From contig JAHUZY010000169.1 of assembly GCA_019264505.1 (NCBI GenBank), positions 1-10,099 of the forward strand: DNA of 10,099 bases, read 5' to 3'. A model generated the notes under the pieces. The model had not been told where the DNA came from and did not search any database. It saw nothing but the letters and a program-made list of their open reading frames with translations. This document shows, one piece after another, positions 6,320 through 10,099 of this stretch (its first letter is position 1; each line of letters begins with the position of its first letter). The stretch is from Phenylobacterium sp. (GTDB lineage Bacteria; Pseudomonadota; Alphaproteobacteria; Caulobacterales; Caulobacteraceae). The translations under genes and the position numbers were made by a program.

Positions 6320-7573
6320 TCAGGCGCTCAGGGCCAAGGGGCCGGCCGAGACAAACCCCTTGGCCAGCCGGTCATAGAGGGCGGTGAGGCCCTCGAAGGT
6401 CGGGCCCCATCCATGGCGCGCCTCCGTGCGAAGACGCGCCGCCCGCGAGACGTTGCCGAGGTCCCGCGCGAACAGGGCCTCGATCGCTTCGGCCAGATGC
6501 ACGGGGCTCGCCGTCCGGGCCCTTTGCCCCACCTCCTCGTCGATCAGTTCGCCCACCCCGCCCCGCCGGGGCCCGATCACCGGGGTCCCTGAAGCCAGGG
6601 CCTCGAGCACCGCCAGGCCGAAGGGTTCGTTCTCATTGGCGTGCAGGAAGGCGTCAGCGCTGGCGATGATCTGGGCCAGGGCGCCAGTGTCGCGCTCATA
6701 GTCCAGGGCGATGACCTGGTCGGAGGTCCGCGCGTCCCGCCCGGCGCCGACCAGCAGCAGGCGGTAGGGATCGCCCAGCCGCTCCACCGCCTCGATCATC
6801 GCCTCGATGTTCTTTTCCCGCGCCGCGCGGCCGGCGAAGACGAGGAGGCGGGTGGCCGCCGGCAGATCCAGTCGTCGCAGCAGGCCGGCCCGGTCGGCCA
6901 GCGCCGGATGGAAGCGGTCGAGATCAACCCCCAGCGGCTGCACCAGGACGTCCCCAACCCCGGCGTCGGCCAGCCTGCCGGCCATGTGGCGGCTGGGCGC
7001 CACCACGGCGTCGAACCGCGCGAAGGTCTCGGCCCACTGCCGCCGCGCCGGCGCGCGGGCCCATTCGCCCAGATGCAGCGCCGCCAGCGCCGCGGCGTCG
7101 GTGTGACAGAACCCCACCACCGGCCGGCCCAGGACCTGTCCGGCCTCCAGGGCGGCCAGGCCCGGGACGAACACGTCCCCGGCCTCGATGACGTCCGGTG
7201 ACAGGGCGGTGATCAGATCGGCCCACTTGGTCAGGCTGGCGGGCATCCGATAGCCGTCGCCGAAGGGCAGGCGGGCGGCGGCGATGGTCAAATGTCCATC
7301 AGCGCTGCGACGCGTACGAGGGCCAGGGGCGACGATCGTGTGGGCGACGTCTGGCCGGTGGTCGTCCAGCCAGGCCCGCTTGGCCAGCAGGTAGCGCTTC
7401 ACCCCGCCCGAACGGGGCGCGTACATCATGGTGACGTCCACCAGATGAAGCCCCCGGTCTGACGCGAGCAGCCGTTGTTCGCGCCCGCGCCAGAAATCTG
7501 TGACCTGCTCTGTAGCCCGCTCCTGAAACACCCTCGCCACCTCGTGCGACACACCAGCCTTGACTGGGGACAC
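6320..7573 (-). CDS. Glycosyltransferase, GT4 family (GT-B fold)
   Basis: This retaining glycosyltransferase would move a sugar from a nucleotide-sugar donor to an unknown acceptor, probably at the cytoplasmic face of the membrane. Seen in 417 residues: the N-terminal glycine loop APRSGGVKRYL (52-62), SPDVIEAGD (125-133), linker APSRHMAGRL (192-201), PLGVDLDRFHP (213-223), donor-site FAGRAAREKN (246-255), and the E-x7-E motif EPFGLAVLE (316-324) followed by ASGTPVIGP. No membrane segment is visible. The overall look is of PimB/SqdX-type lipid or envelope glycosyltransferases, but acceptor and sugar are unknown. The longest start is GTG 7573, which has no good ribosome site. A GTG at 7552 has AAGG close upstream, and the conserved part only begins near residue 42, so the true start is uncertain. 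It follows the vWA gene by 34 bases on the same strand, with no terminator between. Confidence 0.92.
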   Translation of the reverse strand: MSPVKAGVSHEVARVFQERATEQVTDFWRGREQRLLASDRGLHLVDVTMMYAPRSGGVKRYLLAKRAWLDDHRPDVAHTIVAPGPRTRRSADGHLTIAAARLPFGDGYRMPASLTKWADLITALSPDVIEAGDVFVPGLAALEAGQVLGRPVVGFCHTDAAALAALHLGEWARAPARRQWAETFARFDAVVAPSRHMAGRLADAGVGDVLVQPLGVDLDRFHPALADRAGLLRRLDLPAATRLLVFAGRAAREKNIEAMIEAVERLGDPYRLLLVGAGRDARTSDQVIALDYERDTGALAQIIASADAFLHANENEPFGLAVLEALASGTPVIGPRRGGVGELIDEEVGQRARTASPVHLAEAIEALFARDLGNVSRAARLRTEARHGWGPTFEGLTALYDRLAKGFVSAGPLALSA

Positions 7574-7607
7574 AACGGACGGTCGGGGGCTTTCGATCCT
7601 CGCGACC

Positions 7608-9395
7608 TTAGTGTCCCTGAGGCCTTACATGGGCGTCGGCGGCGCTGCGCACCAGGGTGACGAACTCGGCGCGGTCGCCGTCAGGATCTCGCCCGCGGGC
7701 GCCCTGGGCCAGGGCTTCGACCTCTTCCCACCCATACTCGTCTGACACCCAGGGATCGCCCCGCAGCTTCTGACCAAAGGCCGCGACCGCCACTGCCCAA
7801 CGGGTGGCCTCCGGCGCAGACGCCAGGCTGGTCGCCCGGTCGCGGTTGGTCACCGGCCGGGTCATCAGCTCCGAGGTTCCACCCCCGGGGGGCTGGTGGC
7901 GGACCTTGATGAAGGCCAGTTCCTGCCCCTGGCCCTGGGGTCGCCGCTCGGTCTGGTAGCGCAGAGGATCGACCGAACCCCGCGCCCCGGCCGGCGTGAT
8001 CTCATAGAGCGCGGTGACCGATGCGCCCGATCCGACCTCGCCGGCGTCCACCTGGTCGTTGTTGAAGTCCTCGCGATTCAGAAGCCGCGTTTCATAGCCG
8101 ATCAGCCGGTACTCGCTCACCCGGGCAGGATTGAACTCCACCTGGATTTTCACATCCTGGGCGATCGGGAACATGGCCGCGGGCAGGTCGCGCAGGAACA
8201 GCCGCCGCGCCTCGGCCAGGGTGTCGATATAGGCCGCCGTCCCGTTGCCGTTCTGAGCCAGGGTCTGCATCATCTGGTCGTTATAGTTGCCGCGGCCAAA
8301 GCCATAGACCGACAGATAGACGCCGCTCCGGCGCTTCTCGGCCACGAAGTCCTCCATGCGCGCCGGGTCCGCCAGGCCGACATTGAAGTCGCCGTCCGTC
8401 ATCAGGATGACCCGGTTGATCGCCTTGGGATCAAAGTTCTGCTGGGCCAGATCATAGGCCAGCGCCAGGCCTTCGCCCCCGGCGGTGGACCCGCCCGCCG
8501 ACAGGGCGGTGAGCGCGCACCGCATCATCAGCTTCTGGCGGCCGTCGGTGGGGGCCAGGACCGCGCCGGCCGAGCCGGCATAGGCCACCATGGCCACCCG
8601 GTCCTCCGGCCTCAGCTGGTCGATCAGGACGTTCATCGCCTTGCGCGCCAGGGGCAGGCGGTCGGCGCTCTCCATCGAGCCCGAGGTGTCGATCAGGAAG
8701 ACCAGGTTCAGCGGCGGCTGCTCGGAGGCGGGCAGTTCGTAACCTTGCAGGCCGATGTGCAGGATTTCCCGGTCGCTCGACCAGGGGGAGGGGACGACGC
8801 TGACGCTGGTGGCGAAGGGGCTCTGGCGGGTCGAGGGCCGCTGATAGCCGTAGTCGAAATAGTTGATCAGCTCTTCCACCCGCACGGCGTCGGTGGGCGG
8901 CCGCGACCCGTCGTTCAGGAACCGCCGCACATTGGCGTAGCTGGCGGTGTCCACATCGATGGAGAAGGTGGAGACGGGATCCTCGGCCGTCCGCTTGACG
9001 GGATTGGCGGTCGCCTCGGGATAGCGCTCAGTGTCCACCGGCGAAAATGGCCCAAGGCCCGGCGCCGCCAACCTCTGCTGGGCCGGAGGCACGGGCAGCG
9101 GGGGAATTGACGCGAGGCCCGCTGGCGGCGGCGCAGGGGGGCGCGGTTGTAGTTGCGGCGACGGAGGCGGCGGGGGCGGGGGCGCAGCCATGGCCATCGG
9201 CGCGGCCATGCCGGGCGGCGGCGGACGACTCCAGGCCCGCTGGGGCTCAGGCTGATGGAAGCCCAGACGCGCGCAGGCCGCGGCGGTTGGCGTCCCGTCC
9301 TGAGCCCTGGCCGGGGCGGCGCTGGCCAGGGGCGGGGCGGCCATCAGGGCCGCCAGGCTGAGGGTGAGAAGATTGCGAATCGCCATCGGCGCCAT
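7608..9395 (-). CDS. Exported von Willebrand factor A-domain protein (YfbK-like) with proline-rich linker
   Basis: A 595-residue protein of the YfbK-like vWA group. Seen: a signal peptide (about 1-31, probable cleavage after ASA or ARA before QDG); a Pro/Ala-rich linker (about 56-112, with a run of seven prolines); the vWA N-terminal domain with STFSIDVDTASYANVRRFL (142-160) and VEELINYFDY (173-182); and the A domain from about 228. The metal-binding MIDAS set is complete: DTSGS (236-240), Thr304 in GGSTAGG, and Asp334 in TDGD. A C-terminal region typical of this group (AFIKVRHQPP, 494-503) follows. Known: such domains bind partner proteins through a divalent metal; the bacterial role is poorly defined. 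An AGGGA site 8 bases before ATG 9395 supports this start over the ATG three codons later. It is likely periplasmic or surface-exposed and may be co-transcribed with the glycosyltransferase. Confidence 0.94.
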   Translation of the reverse strand: MAPMAIRNLLTLSLAALMAAPPLASAAPARAQDGTPTAAACARLGFHQPEPQRAWSRPPPPGMAAPMAMAAPPPPPPPSPQLQPRPPAPPPAGLASIPPLPVPPAQQRLAAPGLGPFSPVDTERYPEATANPVKRTAEDPVSTFSIDVDTASYANVRRFLNDGSRPPTDAVRVEELINYFDYGYQRPSTRQSPFATSVSVVPSPWSSDREILHIGLQGYELPASEQPPLNLVFLIDTSGSMESADRLPLARKAMNVLIDQLRPEDRVAMVAYAGSAGAVLAPTDGRQKLMMRCALTALSAGGSTAGGEGLALAYDLAQQNFDPKAINRVILMTDGDFNVGLADPARMEDFVAEKRRSGVYLSVYGFGRGNYNDQMMQTLAQNGNGTAAYIDTLAEARRLFLRDLPAAMFPIAQDVKIQVEFNPARVSEYRLIGYETRLLNREDFNNDQVDAGEVGSGASVTALYEITPAGARGSVDPLRYQTERRPQGQGQELAFIKVRHQPPGGGTSELMTRPVTNRDRATSLASAPEATRWAVAVAAFGQKLRGDPWVSDEYGWEEVEALAQGARGRDPDGDRAEFVTLVRSAADAHVRPQGH

Positions 9396-9403
9396 GCGCG
9401 CGG

Positions 9404-9408
9404 TCCCT
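9404..9408 (-). promoter_or_regulatory. Ribosome binding site of the vWA gene
   Basis: The minus strand reads AGGGA, 8 bases before ATG 9395. The spacing favours this start (MAPMAIRN) over the next ATG at 9386, which would sit 17 bases away. Confidence 0.55.
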
Positions 9409-9474
9409 GTTTTTCTGAGCGTCCCTCGCCGGCAGCTTGGCTTTGCGACTAAGGCGAAAGGTGGACAAACCCCG

Positions 9475-9488
9475 TTCTGTGAACAGAA
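9475..9488. promoter_or_regulatory. Perfect palindrome TTCTGT-GA-ACAGAA upstream of the vWA gene
   Basis: This is a perfect 6-2-6 inverted repeat, overlapped by a second one, GTTC-TGT-GAAC (9474-9484). It lies 80 bases upstream of the vWA start, in relatively AT-rich sequence for this genome. That fits an operator for a dimeric regulator. No clear promoter boxes could be assigned on the minus strand, so its target is inferred from position only. Confidence 0.35.
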
Positions 9489-9542
9489 AAGTCGGCGGGG
9501 CGAGCGGCGCGTGGGAATCTCTCCCTCAGCCGTGGGGCAAGC

Positions 9543-9571
9543 TTGACAGAGGCGCTCCGCCCAAGGCTACT
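9543..9571 (+). promoter_or_regulatory. Possible promoter of the lipoprotein gene
   Basis: A perfect TTGACA at 9543-9548 is followed after 17 bases by GCTACT (9566-9571). GCTAC matches the start of the Caulobacter -10 pattern GCTANAWC, but the spacer is a little longer than usual for that pattern and the rest of the box is weak. The predicted start would be near 9578, about 45 bases before ATG 9625. Confidence 0.35.
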
Positions 9572-9579
9572 GCCCAGGT

Positions 9580-9595
9580 TCAAATTATGGTTAAC
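9580..9595 (+). promoter_or_regulatory. CtrA-like binding box
   Basis: TCAA (9580-9583), 7 bases, then TTAAC (9591-9595) matches the CtrA box TTAA-N7-TTAAC with one mismatch. Read on the minus strand, 9594-9587 is TTAACCAT, the CtrA half-site form. TTAA is rare in this GC-rich sequence. The box lies 29 bases before the lipoprotein start and just downstream of the possible -10, so CtrA could repress that promoter or serve another one. Confidence 0.4.
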
Positions 9596-9624
9596 GCGCT
9601 CTGAATGTGGGGGAGCAACGGGCC

Positions 9625-10099
9625 ATGGTCCCACCATCGGACCGACTGCTGCACGGACGCCTGCGCCAGGGCATGACCGTGGCTGTGCTGCTGGCCCTGG
9701 TCCCGATGCTCGGCTGCGAGCCAGGACCCAAGGGGCCGGGCGCAGCGGCGGGGCTGGCCTGTCCGCGTCCCCAGACCTTCCTCACCACCCAGGCGTTCAA
9801 CGTCCAGGAACAGGAAATCCGCGCCCTCCGGCGCCAGGCCTTCGCCGGGGATTTCTTCGCCCAGATCGATCTGGCCCGACGCTATGGCGGCGCCGAAGCC
9901 GAACAGCGCAAGATTCACGATCCGGTCGAGGCGGCCACCTGGTACCAGCTGGCGCTCTCGAACCCGGATGGCTTCGCCCCCATCGTCACCGGCGCCCAGG
10001 GCCACCGCCGCAATGGCCGCCTGCAGGATTGCCGCGAGGCCGAGCGCCTGGGCGCCTATTCGGCCCTGGAGCGCCTGCTCGAACGGATGAGCTCCGAAG
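9625..10099 (+). CDS. Putative lipoprotein with a Sel1/TPR-like segment (partial)
   Basis: The frame is open from ATG 9625 to the window edge (158 codons, 3' end missing). A GGGGGAG ribosome site (9609-9615) lies 9 bases before the ATG. Seen: a basic start (residues 1-16), a hydrophobic core (18-29), then Cys31 in VPMLGC, a slightly non-standard lipobox since Met rather than Leu is at -3. A Gly/Pro/Ala-rich tether follows. Residues about 64-113 look like one Sel1/TPR-type helix pair: ALRRQAFAGDFFAQIDLARR, then DPVEAATWYQLAL, which resembles the Sel1 pattern of D-x-x-x-A-x-x-W-Y. Such repeats usually bind partner proteins. I do not recognise a named family. It is divergent from the vWA protein gene, and both products appear to be exported. 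Confidence 0.75.
   Translation, partial: MVPPSDRLLHGRLRQGMTVAVLLALVPMLGCEPGPKGPGAAAGLACPRPQTFLTTQAFNVQEQEIRALRRQAFAGDFFAQIDLARRYGGAEAEQRKIHDPVEAATWYQLALSNPDGFAPIVTGAQGHRRNGRLQDCREAERLGAYSALERLLERMSSE

Noticed and set aside
7896..9110. 404-residue plus-strand frame opposite the vWA gene
   Set aside because: Its residues simply mirror the conserved vWA coding sequence; it is rich in His/Gln/Gly and has no family signature.
9165..9185. Short C-rich repeat as a mobile or CRISPR-like repeat
   Set aside because: It simply encodes the proline run in the linker of the vWA protein.
9474..9484. LexA (SOS) box
   Set aside because: GTTC-TGT-GAAC is an inverted pair with a 3-base centre. The alphaproteobacterial LexA site is a direct repeat GTTC-N7-GTTC, and the Gram-positive one has the opposite order.

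Overview
The window looks like chromosomal DNA of an alphaproteobacterium in or near the Caulobacterales (Caulobacter, Phenylobacterium, Brevundimonas). The grounds are very high GC, strong G/C preference at third codon positions, a pepN gene next to what looks like the 5' part of a pleC-type sensor kinase, promoter-like elements resembling the Caulobacter sigma-73 consensus, and GANTC and TTAA-type sites where CcrM and CtrA could act. There is no insertion sequence, phage gene, CRISPR array, rRNA or tRNA that I can see. This is an ordinary, compact chromosomal region; its most interesting content is regulatory.

Layout. Positions 1-3766 carry three minus-strand genes, read right to left: a 190-residue protein of unknown function (3766-3194), aminopeptidase N (3135-514), and the start of a membrane sensor protein, probably PleC (from a TTG at 394, running off the window edge). 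The gap before the sensor gene has its own promoter candidate and a tight cluster of four GANTC sites. Positions 3767-3907 form a divergent control region with three inverted repeats. Plus-strand genes at 3908-5026 and 5041-6276 are two acyl-CoA dehydrogenases 14 bases apart. Residue comparison suggests only the second keeps a catalytic glutamate, so they probably form a heteromeric enzyme. A strong hairpin at 6281-6317 separates them from the convergent gene.

Positions 6320-9395 carry two more minus-strand genes: an exported von Willebrand A-domain protein with a proline-rich linker (9395-7608) and a GT4-family glycosyltransferase (7573-6320) only 34 bases downstream. The divergent region 9396-9624 holds a perfect palindrome near the vWA side and, on the other side, a TTGACA box and a CtrA-like box. 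These precede a lipoprotein gene with a Sel1/TPR-like segment, which starts at 9625 and runs off the right end.

How the genes work together. The dehydrogenase pair is a self-contained acyl-CoA oxidation module. The unknown gene, pepN and the sensor gene are co-directional, but the sensor is probably transcribed at least partly from its own cell-cycle-type promoter. The vWA and glycosyltransferase genes may share a transcript, and both fit envelope work. I found no convincing new multi-gene system. The best leads are the GANTC cluster, the split catalysis in the dehydrogenase pair, and the palindromes in the two divergent regions.
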